Source of the DNA: Bibersteinia trehalosi
GTDB taxonomy: Bacteria; Pseudomonadota; Gammaproteobacteria; Enterobacterales; Pasteurellaceae
Assembly: GCF_004346205.1 (NCBI RefSeq)
Contig: NZ_SMAM01000001.1
Location: 1-64,000 of the forward strand
DNA length: 64,000 bases
Reading direction: 5' to 3'
In this document: in pieces, positions 48,444-57,769 of the stretch
Numbering within the stretch: the first letter of the stretch is position 1
Layout: each line of letters opens with the position of its first letter
Notes under the pieces: generated by a model
Seen by the model: the letters and a program-made list of their open reading frames with translations, nothing else
Told to the model about the DNA's origin: nothing
Databases searched by the model: none
Translations under genes and position numbers: made by a program

Positions 48444-49478
48444 ATGGAAAAACGAATTTTTGACGAACAGCCTTTGGATACAGCTCAACCTTTTCAGGCA
48501 AAAAAAGAGTTTGAGCAAGATGTGGTTGTACTTGATGAACCGCAAGAAGTGGAAGCCGAGCTGATTGCAGAAAACAGTTTGCGTCCGCCCCGTTTTTGGC
48601 TACGAGTCTTTTTAGGTTGCTTGGCGTTACTCAGTGTGGCGGTGTTTGCTCAATCTATTCAATGGCTGATTGATACTTGGCAGGCAAAGCAATGGATTTA
48701 TTTTGCGTTTGCTATCGGTTTTTTGGGAATCAGTTTAGCGGGAGTTGGGGCATTAATAAATGAATGGCGTAAGCTCGTGAAGCTCAGAAAGCACCACTAC
48801 CAACAGCAGCAAAGTGAACAGTTGTTATTAGACAATCAAGCAAGCGGTGAAAAAGCGGTAAAATTTTGCAAAGACATTTTAGCTAATATGCAAAACCAGC
48901 AAGCCATGTTGGGCGCACAGCGTTGGCAGGCACAGCTTGATGAGGCGTACAATAGTCAAGAGGTGTTGTATTTATTTGGGGAAAATGTGCTCACGCCTAT
49001 TGATAGACAAGTTAAACAACTGATTAGTAAACATGCTGCGGAAAATGCGGTGATTGTTGCAATCAGTCCATTAGCGATTGCAGATGTACTGATGGTTGCA
49101 TGGCGAAATATTGCATTAGTAAATAAAATCACGCGTGCTTACGGCATGGAGTTAGGCTATTTTAGCCGTTTAAAACTGTTTAAATTGGTGCTAACGAATA
49201 TGGTTTTTGCGGGCACAACAGAAATCGTGACAGAGCTTGGTTCGGAATTTTTCGCACAAAATCTTACCGCAAAACTTTCGATGCGAGCTGCACAAGGAAT
49301 TGGGGTTGGGCTTCTGACTGCTCGTTTAGGGATTAAAGCCATGGAGTTTTGCCGTCCAATTGTGTTTAAAAATGGGGAACGACCGAGGCTTTCTATGGTC
49401 AGAAAGGAGCTATTGAGCGTAGTAAAAAATGTGATTTTCACAAAATCGGCTGAAAAATCAGGTGAGAAAGCACATTAA
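48444..49478 (+). CDS. ycjF: YcjF-like inner-membrane protein (DUF697, UPF0283)
   Basis: The 344-residue protein has an acidic N-terminal segment and two adjacent membrane helices (VFLGCLALLSVAVFAQSIQW and WIYFAFAIGFLGISLAGVGA). A C-terminal DUF697 domain follows (ISPLAIADVLMVAWRNIALV). In many relatives ycjF follows ycjX, but no ycjX lies upstream here. Residues 130-140 include uptake-signal-encoded QASGEKAVKFCK. Function unknown. Confidence 0.88.
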   Translation: MEKRIFDEQPLDTAQPFQAKKEFEQDVVVLDEPQEVEAELIAENSLRPPRFWLRVFLGCLALLSVAVFAQSIQWLIDTWQAKQWIYFAFAIGFLGISLAGVGALINEWRKLVKLRKHHYQQQQSEQLLLDNQASGEKAVKFCKDILANMQNQQAMLGAQRWQAQLDEAYNSQEVLYLFGENVLTPIDRQVKQLISKHAAENAVIVAISPLAIADVLMVAWRNIALVNKITRAYGMELGYFSRLKLFKLVLTNMVFAGTTEIVTELGSEFFAQNLTAKLSMRAAQGIGVGLLTARLGIKAMEFCRPIVFKNGERPRLSMVRKELLSVVKNVIFTKSAEKSGEKAH

Positions 49479-49558
49479 TCGCTTATAATAGGCATACTCT
49501 AGCCGTTATGGACATCGGTCTATAATGAATTTTTCGTTTAATTTTTTAAGGATAAACC

Positions 49559-50155
49559 ATGAAAAAGTGGCTCATTATTATTTTAGTAGCAATTATTGGC
49601 TGTGCGGTGTTATTTGGTAGCACGATTTCAAATAGCTACAATAACTTAGTGAAAGCAGAAGAGGATATTAATTCGGTATGGGCGAATGTCGAATCTTCTT
49701 ATCAACGCCGCGCAGATCTTATTCCAAACTTAGTGAATACAGTAAAAGGTCAAGCAAATTTTGAGAAAGAGACGCTGACGAACGTTATTGAAGCACGTGC
49801 AAAAGCAACCCAGACTAAAATTGATCCGAGCAATGCGACCGAAGAGCAAATGGCACAGTTCCAACAAGCTCAACAGGGTTTAAATTCGGCTCTGTCTCGT
49901 TTATTAGTGAGTGTGGAGAAATATCCAGAATTAAAAGCTCATGAAGGCTTTTTAAATTTACAAGCACAAATTGAAGGCACGGAAAATCGTATTAACGTTG
50001 AGCGTAACAATTTCAACGCTGCGGTAAAAGAGTACAATAAACAAGTACGCCAATTCCCAACTAAATTAGCTGCATGGATTTTTGGCTTTAAAGCAAAACC
50101 ACAATTTAAAGCCGAAGCCGGTTCAGAAAAAGCGCCAGTAGTTAGCTTTGACTAG
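49559..50155 (+). CDS. LemA family protein
   Basis: The 198-residue protein has an N-terminal membrane anchor (LIIILVAIIGCAVLFG) and the LemA fold: NNLVKAEEDINSVWANVESS, YQRRADLIPNLVNTVKGQA, RINVERNNFNAAVKEYNKQV. LemA proteins are outward-facing helical bundles of unclear function, very often encoded next to TPM-domain proteins, as here. Confidence 0.93.
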   Translation: MKKWLIIILVAIIGCAVLFGSTISNSYNNLVKAEEDINSVWANVESSYQRRADLIPNLVNTVKGQANFEKETLTNVIEARAKATQTKIDPSNATEEQMAQFQQAQQGLNSALSRLLVSVEKYPELKAHEGFLNLQAQIEGTENRINVERNNFNAAVKEYNKQVRQFPTKLAAWIFGFKAKPQFKAEAGSEKAPVVSFD

Positions 50156-50159
50156 GATT

Positions 50160-50187
50160 TACTTCCCCCGTAAGGGGGAATTTTTTA
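50160..50187 (+). terminator. Hairpin between lemA and the first TPM gene
   Basis: TTCCCCC - GTAA - GGGGGAA is followed by TTTTTT, directly after the lemA stop. It may attenuate transcription into the downstream TPM genes rather than end it fully. Confidence 0.75.
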
Positions 50188-50204
50188 TCGCAAGGAAAGT
50201 AAAG

Positions 50205-50654
50205 ATGAAATTTCTCTCGGTTTTCCAGCGCAAATTGCCTGTCGATACGCAACAAATCGAGCAGGCAATTTCGCATTTGGAGCAGCAAACTTCGGCAGAA
50301 TTGCGTGTGGTCGTTGAGCGTAAAGCAAAAAAAGGTCAGTCAGCTATTGCGCGGGCAGAACAACTATTTGCTGAATTAGGAATGCAAAATACGGTGCAAC
50401 GCAATGCAGTGTTAATTTATCTTTCATTTAAGCCGCATTATGTGGCGGTAGTTGGAGATAAGGGTATTCATGCGAAAGTAGGTGATGATTTTTGGCAATC
50501 GGTTTACGCGACGATGAAACTTTTGTGCCGACAAGGGGATTATACTCAGGCTATTTGTCAGGGCATCCTGCAAGTAGAACAACAACTAGCAAGACATTTT
50601 CCCGTTCAATCGAATGATGTCAATGAACTGCCGAATGAGGTGATCATAAAATGA
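50205..50654 (+). CDS. TPM-domain protein (cytoplasmic side, no signal peptide)
   Basis: The 149-residue protein is a TPM domain: IEQAISHLEQQTSAELRVVV, AEQLFAELGMQNTVQRNAVL, VGDKGIHAKVGDDFW. Unlike its neighbour it has no signal peptide. AAGGAAAGTAAAG precedes the ATG at 50205. The earlier in-frame start overlaps the hairpin. It overlaps the next TPM gene by 4 bp (ATGA). TPM domains were once proposed as phosphatases; the role here is open. Confidence 0.85.
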   Translation: MKFLSVFQRKLPVDTQQIEQAISHLEQQTSAELRVVVERKAKKGQSAIARAEQLFAELGMQNTVQRNAVLIYLSFKPHYVAVVGDKGIHAKVGDDFWQSVYATMKLLCRQGDYTQAICQGILQVEQQLARHFPVQSNDVNELPNEVIIK

Positions 50655-51430
50655 TGAAACACGTTTATAAAAGCCTCTTAGCATTAGGATTGCTATTATT
50701 TAGTTTAGCAAGTGTTGCGGTAAATTATCCTGCTCTTCCAAACCCTTTTCGCTATGTAGTGGATTACACCAAGACCTTAAATGCTCAGGAGTGGCAAACA
50801 CTTGAAAATGCTTTAATTGAGTATGGTAATAAAACAAGTTCACAGATTGAGGTGGTGATTGTACCAACGACAGGTGGTGAAGATATTTCTAATTATACGT
50901 TCAATTTAGGCAATAAGTGGGGGATAGGGCGAAAAGGCGAAAAGAATGGCATATTATTCTTAATTGCTAAGAATGATCATAAAGTGTTTATTGCAACGGG
51001 ATATGGCTTAGAAGGGGCTTTACCCGATGCCATTATATCATCAATTATTCGTCATGATATTTTGCCCTATTTTAGGCAAGAACAATATGCCCAAGGCATT
51101 GCAAAAGGGCTATCTTCGATTATCGCCGCAACCCAAGGTGAATATGCTGCTTTAGCGGTTGAAGAGAACGATGATGATTCAGAAATGGATTTTATGTTCT
51201 TTTTACTTTTTGGCTTAATTATTGCGTTAATTTTCTTCCCACGAGGGGGAAATGTTTATATTAGCCCACAAGCGGCTGATCGTATTATTCGTACTACTTC
51301 AACCATTCATCGCAATGGTGGATTTGGTGGAGGAAGTTTTGGTAGTGGACGTTCGGGGCGTTCTGGTGGCGGTTACGGCGGTTTTGGTGGTGGTAGCTTC
51401 GGTGGTGGAGGCGCTGGCGGAAGTTGGTAA
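50651..51430 (+). CDS. Secreted/membrane TPM-domain protein (YgcG-like)
   Basis: The 259-residue protein has a signal peptide (LLALGLLLFSLASVAVNYPA). A TPM domain follows (VVDYTKTLNAQEWQTLENAL, SQIEVVIVPTTGG, KNGILFLIAKNDHKVFIATG, YGLEGALPDAIIS). A C-terminal membrane helix (MFFLLFGLIIALIFFP) and a glycine/serine-rich tail (GGGSFGGGGAGGSW) complete it. This is the usual partner of LemA. Confidence 0.9.
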   Translation: MMKHVYKSLLALGLLLFSLASVAVNYPALPNPFRYVVDYTKTLNAQEWQTLENALIEYGNKTSSQIEVVIVPTTGGEDISNYTFNLGNKWGIGRKGEKNGILFLIAKNDHKVFIATGYGLEGALPDAIISSIIRHDILPYFRQEQYAQGIAKGLSSIIAATQGEYAALAVEENDDDSEMDFMFFLLFGLIIALIFFPRGGNVYISPQAADRIIRTTSTIHRNGGFGGGSFGSGRSGRSGGGYGGFGGGSFGGGGAGGSW

Positions 51431-51474
51431 TTTTGCCGATTTTTAGTGGAAAATCACCGCTTGTAAATCTAAAG

Positions 51475-51505
51475 AAAGACGAAATTGGGCAATTTCGTCT
51501 TTTTC
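51475..51505. terminator. Bidirectional terminator between the TPM gene and menC
   Basis: AAAGACGAAATTG - GG - CAATTTCGTCTTT is a perfect 13-bp hairpin with A and T tracts. Confidence 0.92.
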
Positions 51506-51507
51506 TT

Positions 51508-52479
51508 TTAAGCAATTTTTTGTAGAAAAGAGCTTTCTATGCCATAAAGTGGCAGGGAGGATAGAGGGAATGCTCTGATGAGCTGCTGTTGCATAAGTGA
51601 TAGTGTATCTAAACCAGCTGCTGTTTGTGGGGTAACTTGTTCTGCAAAATGAGCCAATTGGCTTAGTCCCAAACTGCTTTCAATACTTGAACTAAGTACT
51701 GCTTGCAGTCCGAGCAGGTGAGCTTGTTTAATCATTGCTAAACATTTTTCTCTAGAGCCGATAAGCATTGGCTTGATGACAATAGCAGCAAGCCCTTCTT
51801 GTATTTGTAGCTGAACTTCTTTTAATTGTAAACTTTCGTCCCAAGCGATAGCAATTTGCTGATTTTTTGCAAATTGTAATGATTGTTCTACTGTTTGGCA
51901 GGGTTCTTCAATAAATACAATCTGCCGTTTTTCGGCTGGAGAAAGCCGTAATGCAAATTGTGATGCCGTATTGAGATCCCAAGCCCGATTAGCATCTAAC
52001 CTTAATGAAAGATGAGGCATAGCATTAAGTAATTGCTGAACGGTTTTCGCATCTTGCTCGAGAGAATATCTGCCAACTTTTAATTTTGCTATAGTTATAT
52101 TCTGCTGCTTTAAGCGTTCAATAGTTTTGGGAGAGCTATCGCTACAAAGTGGGACGGTCAAGACTGATTTTGCTTCGCACAAGCCGTGGCGTAGTTCATA
52201 CAATGCCATACTTAAGCCAAAGGCAACCGATGGAAAGAGCGCTTCTAGAGTTTGAGTTTTACCATTTTGCCAGCAGGTAAGCCAAGCTAATGCTTGGTTT
52301 TCAGCTTGTGCTAGTGATTCTTGGCTAAATCCACTTAGTGGGGCTATTTCCCCCCATCCTTCATGATGTTTTTCCGCTAAGTAGCAAATCAAGCCTGTAC
52401 GAAAGCGTTGAGTTTGAGCGCGCAAAATCAGGCCGCTTTGTAGCGGAATTTGGTATCGATAGAGTGAAAATTTGCGCAT
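51508..52479 (-). CDS. menC: o-Succinylbenzoate synthase
   Basis: The 323-residue enolase-superfamily enzyme dehydrates SHCHC in menaquinone synthesis. The acid/base lysine motif IAKLKVG, the metal ligands in LRLDANRAW, VFIEEPC and IAWDESL, and the second lysine in IVIKPML are all present. It lies 1 bp after a LysR gene on the same strand. Other men genes are not in the window. Confidence 0.93.
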   Translation of the reverse strand: MRKFSLYRYQIPLQSGLILRAQTQRFRTGLICYLAEKHHEGWGEIAPLSGFSQESLAQAENQALAWLTCWQNGKTQTLEALFPSVAFGLSMALYELRHGLCEAKSVLTVPLCSDSSPKTIERLKQQNITIAKLKVGRYSLEQDAKTVQQLLNAMPHLSLRLDANRAWDLNTASQFALRLSPAEKRQIVFIEEPCQTVEQSLQFAKNQQIAIAWDESLQLKEVQLQIQEGLAAIVIKPMLIGSREKCLAMIKQAHLLGLQAVLSSSIESSLGLSQLAHFAEQVTPQTAAGLDTLSLMQQQLIRAFPLSSLPLYGIESSFLQKIA

Positions 52480-52480
52480 A

Positions 52481-53389
52481 TCATTCCTTTTGGGTTGCTT
52501 GGAACATACTCAGAAGCTCGTCAAAGATGTAATTTTCAGCATTTGAATATCGATCTTTTTTCAAACGACATAGTGTCACTCGCCATAAAATAGGATCTTT
52601 TATACGAACGCAAACTAAATCTTTATCAGGATAAAGCTCGGCAGTTGCTAAGGGTAAAATAGTGAGAATATCGGGGTTTGTTTTAGCCGTGTAATAGAGA
52701 AAATCCCATGAACTGGATTCACATAGAATATCAGGATAGATGCCATATCGCTCAAAACGCTCATTCAAATGCTGATAGATCATAAACGTTTTATCGAAGC
52801 TTACCATTTTCTCTTGATGTAACGTTTGCCAGCTGATCATCTCCTGACCAGCAAGGTGGTGATTTGGGGAACAAAACACCGCAAGCTCTGAGCGGTAGAT
52901 CTCAAAAGAATCCATAATATGGTGAGGAATTTGTTCGGGATAGAGCAAGGTCGCAAAATTAATATTGCCTAGCAGTAACTCATTTTTTAAGGAAAATGCG
53001 CCTTGTTCTTTAAATAGAAACTTGATATTCGGGTTGTTTTGTATCAAGTTTGGAATCACTTTTGGAAAGACAACCGATAAAATTAATGGTGGAATGCCTA
53101 TCGTGATATTGCCATTGATCTGCCGTTTTTTCGTGTGCAAATCCCTGTTCATTTGATTATATTTTTCAATCAATTCTTTGGCATCACGGTAGTAGTTTTC
53201 TCCTACGTAGGTAAGCCCTGTAATTTTACCGTTAGCACGATTGAAGAGCTGAATATTTTCCCGATTTTCAAATTCGTTCACCATCATGCTGAGTGCCGGC
53301 TGAGAAATATACAAATTCTGTGAAGCTCGGCTAAGATTGAAGTCATTTTCAACAATACCGATAAAATAGCGCAAATGTTTAATGTCCAT
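52481..53389 (-). CDS. LysR-family transcriptional regulator
   Basis: The 302-residue regulator has an N-terminal winged helix-turn-helix ([33 protein letters not shown]) and a LysR substrate domain. It is divergent from the CoA-transferase operon, so it is the likely regulator of that cluster, probably responding to acetoacetate, butyrate or a CoA derivative. The start MDIKHLRYF (53387-53389) is preferred over the in-frame start five codons upstream. Confidence 0.9.
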   Translation of the reverse strand: MDIKHLRYFIGIVENDFNLSRASQNLYISQPALSMMVNEFENRENIQLFNRANGKITGLTYVGENYYRDAKELIEKYNQMNRDLHTKKRQINGNITIGIPPLILSVVFPKVIPNLIQNNPNIKFLFKEQGAFSLKNELLLGNINFATLLYPEQIPHHIMDSFEIYRSELAVFCSPNHHLAGQEMISWQTLHQEKMVSFDKTFMIYQHLNERFERYGIYPDILCESSSWDFLYYTAKTNPDILTILPLATAELYPDKDLVCVRIKDPILWRVTLCRLKKDRYSNAENYIFDELLSMFQATQKE

Positions 53390-53747
53390 TTTTTCTCCAA
53401 TCAAAAAGACGACTTTTTCTTCAAAATGTGAACAGTTTCACACTTTTTTCCTAAATTGTCTCCTTTAATACCTCTTTAGTTGATTCTAGTCAATCTATAA
53501 ATTTTTCTTATATTTTTGTAAAAAATCTGTATTGCCGTTTTGCCAAATTGTACTGTTATAATTTTGTAAAAGAAAGTTTTCAAGCGGTGTTTTTTAATAA
53601 ATTTCTTGCAAAACAAATGGTTGCGTTTTGTTTCTTGCCTGCAAGAATGCCTTCGATGCATTTTTTTCTCGTTAATATATTGTAACCATCTCATCCGCAG
53701 AGACTTTCTTATATAAATTTACTTTATCTTAATGACTGGAGAAGACT
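53390..53747. other. Divergent regulatory region between LysR gene and atoD
   Basis: This 358-bp gap has no gene. It contains a perfect CRP site (53427-53442), an AT-rich stretch, an uptake-signal core (CAAGCGGTG near 53581) with downstream TTGCAAAA, and the AGAAGACT-type leader before atoD (GGAGAAG). Promoters of both directions must lie here. Confidence 0.6.
53427..53442. promoter_or_regulatory. CRP-binding site
   Basis: TGTGAACAGTTTCACA matches TGTGA-N6-TCACA exactly, with flanking AAAA and CTTTT as in strong sites. It is 38 bp upstream of the LysR start and about 306 bp upstream of atoD. Confidence 0.75.
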
Positions 53748-54395
53748 ATGTCTAAACTTATTTCTATTGGTGAAGTTAGAGCGCATTTCTCTGACGGTAT
53801 GACATTAATGTCAGGTGGCTTTATGGGCTGTGGTGCCCCTGAGCTGATTATTAAAGAAATTCTCGATGCAGGCATTAAGGACATTACCCTAATTAGTACT
53901 GATACCGCTATGGTTGATACTGGGGTAGGTCCTTTAATTGTTAATGGGCGAGTAAAAAAACTTTATGCCTCTCATATTGGTACTAATCCAGAAACAGGCA
54001 AACGCATGATTTCAGGAGAGTTAGAAGTTGAGCTGTGTCCACAAGGTACTTTGGCTGAACGTATCCGTGCAGGTGGTGCTGGTTTAGGCGGTATTTTGAC
54101 GCCAACAGGTGTTGGTACTGTGGTGGAAGAAGGTAAGCAAAAACTTACAATCGATGGTGTTGAGTATCTGCTTGAGCGACCACTTACTGCGGATGTTGCA
54201 ATCATCAAAGCGGATATAGCCGATGAGAGTGGAAATTTAGTGTTTGCTGGTTCAGCTCGCAATTTTAATCCTTTAATGGCACTCGCGGGTAAAACTGTCA
54301 TCGTGCAAGCAACAAAGGTAGTTAAAGTGGGCGAAATTGATCCAAATATGGTGATGATTCCTGCTGCTGTAGTGGATTACATTGTAAAAGCTTAA
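53748..54395 (+). CDS. atoD: Acetate/acetoacetyl-CoA transferase subunit A
   Basis: The 215-residue alpha subunit of a class I CoA-transferase ([39 protein letters not shown]) transfers CoA to acetoacetate or short fatty acids from acetyl-CoA. It is the first gene of a six-gene operon and 19 bp upstream of subunit B. Confidence 0.94.
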   Translation: MSKLISIGEVRAHFSDGMTLMSGGFMGCGAPELIIKEILDAGIKDITLISTDTAMVDTGVGPLIVNGRVKKLYASHIGTNPETGKRMISGELEVELCPQGTLAERIRAGGAGLGGILTPTGVGTVVEEGKQKLTIDGVEYLLERPLTADVAIIKADIADESGNLVFAGSARNFNPLMALAGKTVIVQATKVVKVGEIDPNMVMIPAAVVDYIVKA

Positions 54396-54413
54396 TGGGA
54401 AGGAGAACAGAAA

Positions 54414-55073
54414 ATGAATGCAAAAGAAATTATTGCCCGCCGTATTGCACTTGAATTTAACGATGGCGACATTGTTAACTTGGGTATTGGCTTACCAACA
54501 ATGGTGGCAAATTATGTACCAAGTGACATTTCTATTACCCTCCAGTCTGAAAACGGCTTCTTAGGTTTAAGTGCATTTGATCCTGAAAATCCGGATGAAA
54601 ATATTGTGAATGCCGGCGGTCAACCTTGTGGTATTCAGCCTGGTGGTATGTTTTTTGATAGTGCTTTTTCATTTGCCTTAATTCGTGGTGGTCATGTTGA
54701 TGCCTGTGTATTGGGTGGCTTAGAAGTTGATCAAGAAGGTAACTTAGCTAATTGGATGGTACCCGGCAAAATGGTTCCTGGTATGGGAGGAGCAATGGAC
54801 TTAGTCACAGGTGCACGCCGTGTCATCATCGGTATGGAACATTGTGCTAAAACAGGTAGTTCAAAAATCTTGAAAAAATGCACCTTGCCATTAACCGCGC
54901 GTAATAAAGTGAAAATGGTGGTCACTGAGCTTGCTGTATTTGAGTTTATTGATGGTCAATTAACCCTAACAGAAATTGCTGAAGGCTGTGATTTAGCCAC
55001 AGTTAAAGGCAAAACGGAAGCAGAATTTACTGTTTCGCCAAACCTCAAAACCATGCCATTAGCAGGTGTGTAA
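54414..55073 (+). CDS. atoA: Acetate/acetoacetyl-CoA transferase subunit B
   Basis: The 219-residue beta subunit carries the catalytic glutamate in ITLQSENGFLGL and the glycine-rich VNLGIGLPTMVANY. It forms the active enzyme with AtoD. The GGAAGGAGAAC ribosome-binding site is strong. Confidence 0.95.
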   Translation: MNAKEIIARRIALEFNDGDIVNLGIGLPTMVANYVPSDISITLQSENGFLGLSAFDPENPDENIVNAGGQPCGIQPGGMFFDSAFSFALIRGGHVDACVLGGLEVDQEGNLANWMVPGKMVPGMGGAMDLVTGARRVIIGMEHCAKTGSSKILKKCTLPLTARNKVKMVVTELAVFEFIDGQLTLTEIAEGCDLATVKGKTEAEFTVSPNLKTMPLAGV

Positions 55074-55083
55074 GGAAGCGCTT

Positions 55084-56427
55084 ATGATTAGCCGTATTTC
55101 CCGATTTATGACGACCATCGTCAGCAAATATATGCCAGAACCACTGGTTTTGGCGGTATTGCTGAGTATCGTCATCTTCTTTTGGGCATTTGGAGTAACA
55201 GAACATAGCGCTGGCGCATTAGTAGAAATGTGGGGGAATGGTTTCTGGAATCTGCTGGCTTTCTCAATGCAAATGGCAATGGTGGTAGTAACAGGTAATG
55301 CGCTTGCCTCTGCACCACAAATTCGCCGTTTCCTTTCAACCGCGGCTTCTGTGGCAAAAACACCAACACAGGGAGTCATGCTTGTTACTTTTATGAGCTG
55401 TGTGGCCTGTGCGATTAACTGGGGATTTGGTTTAGTCGTTGGTGCTATGTTTGCCAAAGAAGTCGCTCGCCGCATTAAAGGTGTGGATTACGCATTGTTA
55501 ATTGCCTGTGCTTATATTGGATTTATGACATGGGGAGGCGGTTTTTCTGGTTCTATGCCACTACAAGCGGCAACACCAAATAACCCTATCGCTCGCTTTA
55601 TCACAGATTCAAACTACGCAGATGGCATTATTCCTGTCACCCAAACTCTACTCACAGGTTACAACATCTTTATTGTAGGGATGCTGATTATTTGTCTGCC
55701 ATTCCTTACCAAGATGATGCATCCAAAAGCAGATGAAGTAAAAGCAGTAGATCCGCGCTTATTGCAAGAAGATCCTGATTTCAGCAAAAAGCTCACCGCG
55801 GATTCAACTATTGCCGAAAAAATTGAAGAAAACCGTTGGCTTGCTTACTTAATTTCGGGCACTGGTTTTGTTTATCTTGGCATGTATTTCGTAGATAAAG
55901 GCTTTAACCTCACCATTAACATCGTGAACTTCATTTTCTTAATGGTAGGTCTTGCCTTACATGGCTCCCCAGCCGCTTATGTACGAGCAATTACCAATGC
56001 CGCGCGTAGTACCGCAGGGATCTTAATTCAATTCCCATTCTATGCGGGGATGCAGTTAATGATGGAGCATTCTGGCTTAGGCGGAATGATCACTCAGTTC
56101 TTTGTGGATATTTCAAATAAAGATACTTTCCCACTTCTCACTTTCTTTAGTTCAGCATTAGTGAATTTTGCTGTGCCGTCCGGTGGTGGTCACTGGGTCG
56201 TGCAAGGACCATTCGTTATCCCAGCTGCGCAAGAATTAGGTGCTGATTTGGGTAAAGCGGTAATGGGGATTGCTTATGGCGATATGTGGGCAAACATGGC
56301 TCAACCGTTCTGGGCATTGCCTGCGCTCGGTATTGCTGGTTTAGGAGTGCGGGACATTATGGGCTACTGTATGACTGCTCTGATCTTTACCACACCAATT
56401 TTCGTGATAGGGCTCTATTTTCTATAA
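55084..56427 (+). CDS. atoE: Short-chain fatty acid / acetoacetate permease AtoE
   Basis: The 447-residue inner-membrane protein has about eleven to twelve hydrophobic segments (VLAVLLSIVIFFWAFGVTEH, MTWGGGFSGSMPLQAATPNN, VNFAVPSGGGHWVVQGPFVI) and fits AtoE. It should import butyrate or acetoacetate. The start MISRISRFMTTIV after TAAGGAAG is preferred over the upstream GTG. Confidence 0.93.
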   Translation: MISRISRFMTTIVSKYMPEPLVLAVLLSIVIFFWAFGVTEHSAGALVEMWGNGFWNLLAFSMQMAMVVVTGNALASAPQIRRFLSTAASVAKTPTQGVMLVTFMSCVACAINWGFGLVVGAMFAKEVARRIKGVDYALLIACAYIGFMTWGGGFSGSMPLQAATPNNPIARFITDSNYADGIIPVTQTLLTGYNIFIVGMLIICLPFLTKMMHPKADEVKAVDPRLLQEDPDFSKKLTADSTIAEKIEENRWLAYLISGTGFVYLGMYFVDKGFNLTINIVNFIFLMVGLALHGSPAAYVRAITNAARSTAGILIQFPFYAGMQLMMEHSGLGGMITQFFVDISNKDTFPLLTFFSSALVNFAVPSGGGHWVVQGPFVIPAAQELGADLGKAVMGIAYGDMWANMAQPFWALPALGIAGLGVRDIMGYCMTALIFTTPIFVIGLYFL

Positions 56428-56436
56428 AGATAAAAC

Positions 56437-56480
56437 CAAGCGGTCGTTTTTAGCAAAAAATCTGCAAAAAAAGAGCGCTT
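56437..56480 (+). terminator. Imperfect uptake-signal hairpin after atoE
   Basis: CAAGCGGTCGTTTTT pairs imperfectly with the arm ending AAAAAAAGAGCGCTT. It lies inside the operon between atoE and atoB, so it may lower rather than stop read-through. Confidence 0.4.
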
Positions 56481-56484
56481 ACAA

Positions 56485-56534
56485 GGTGCAATTTACTGCA
56501 CCAAATAATTTTTAATGGTGCAACAAGTTGCACT
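56485..56534. repeat. Two small palindromes between atoE and atoB
   Basis: GGTGCAATTTACTGCACC (56485-56502) and GTGCAACAAGTTGCAC (56518-56533) are both self-complementary and share the GGTGCAA/TTGCACC core. They resemble a mobile palindromic unit of a second type. Confidence 0.6.
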
Positions 56535-56552
56535 CTACAGAAGGAAAACAGT

Positions 56553-57734
56553 ATGAAAAATATAGTTATTGCAAGTGCGGTGCGCACCGCAATCGGCAGT
56601 TTCGGTGGTTCTTTAGCAGGGGTTTCGGCAGTGGAACTCGGCACAACAGTAATCAAATCTGCGATTGAGAGAGCCGGTTTAGACATGACTAAAGTAGATG
56701 AAGTGATTATGGGGAATGTGCTTCAGGCCGGACTTGGGCAAAACCCTGCCCGCCAAGCGTTATTACGCGCAGGTATTGCCCAAGAAGTCCCCGCTTATAC
56801 AGTAAACAAAGTATGTGGTTCAGGTTTAAAGGCTGTGGCACTTGCTGCTCAAGCAATTAAAGCCGGTGATGCAAATATCATCATCGCTGGCGGTATGGAA
56901 AATATGAGCCAAGCACCGTACTTGTTAGATTCTAAGTCACGCTGGGGCTATCGTTTAGGCGATGGCAAAGTACAAGATGTGATTTTATCCGATGGCTTAA
57001 TGTGTGCAGAAAATCACTACCATATGGGGATTACGGCAGAAAATGTTGCCAAAAAATATGGTATTACCCGCCAAATGCAGGATGAATTGGCACTTTCCTC
57101 TCAGCAAAAAGCCACTGCTGCCATTCAATCAGGTGCATTCAAAAATGAAATCATACCAATGAATGTAAAAATTAAACGCAAGGAAGTGGTTTTTGATACC
57201 GATGAGTTTGTAAAACAAGATTCAACTCTTGAAGGTTTATCTTCACTTCGTACTGCGTTTGATAAAGAAGGAACAGTTACCGCAGGGAATGCTTCAGGTA
57301 TTAACGATGGCGCTGCTGCATTAGTGGTGGTCGAAGAAGAAACAGCAAAAGCATTGGGATTAAATATTCTTGCGCGTATTAAAGGCTATGCAAGCGGTGG
57401 GGTTGCGCCAGATATTATGGGCATGGGGCCTGTTCCTGCAACACAAAATGCGCTGAAAAAAGCAGGCTTAACCTTAAACGACATTGATCTCATTGAAGCT
57501 AATGAAGCATTTGCGGCACAGTTCTTAGCAGTGGGTAAAGAGTTAGGTTTTAACCCTGAAAAAGTCAATGTAAACGGTGGTGCAGTAGCTCTAGGTCACC
57601 CTATCGGTGCAAGTGGTGCGCGCATCTTAGTCACTTTATTACACGCAATGCATGCCCGTGATAAACAATTCGGTTTAGCAACGCTTTGTATCGGTGGTGG
57701 ACAAGGCATTGCCATGATCGTTGAACGTATTTAA
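56553..57734 (+). CDS. atoB: Acetyl-CoA C-acetyltransferase (thiolase)
   Basis: The 393-residue thiolase splits acetoacetyl-CoA to two acetyl-CoA. Active-site motifs are [15 protein letters not shown] (nucleophilic Cys), [19 protein letters not shown] (His) and [12 protein letters not shown] (second Cys). AAGGAAAAC precedes the ATG. Confidence 0.96.
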   Translation: MKNIVIASAVRTAIGSFGGSLAGVSAVELGTTVIKSAIERAGLDMTKVDEVIMGNVLQAGLGQNPARQALLRAGIAQEVPAYTVNKVCGSGLKAVALAAQAIKAGDANIIIAGGMENMSQAPYLLDSKSRWGYRLGDGKVQDVILSDGLMCAENHYHMGITAENVAKKYGITRQMQDELALSSQQKATAAIQSGAFKNEIIPMNVKIKRKEVVFDTDEFVKQDSTLEGLSSLRTAFDKEGTVTAGNASGINDGAAALVVVEEETAKALGLNILARIKGYASGGVAPDIMGMGPVPATQNALKKAGLTLNDIDLIEANEAFAAQFLAVGKELGFNPEKVNVNGGAVALGHPIGASGARILVTLLHAMHARDKQFGLATLCIGGGQGIAMIVERI

Positions 57735-57769
57735 TAACAACCAAAAAATGAAAACAGAAGGAAAATCTT

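Noticed and set aside
48272..48463. 63-codon plus-strand frame before ycjF
   Set aside because: It overlaps the minus-strand Sel1 remnant and the ycjF start, lacks a ribosome-binding site and has no recognisable content.
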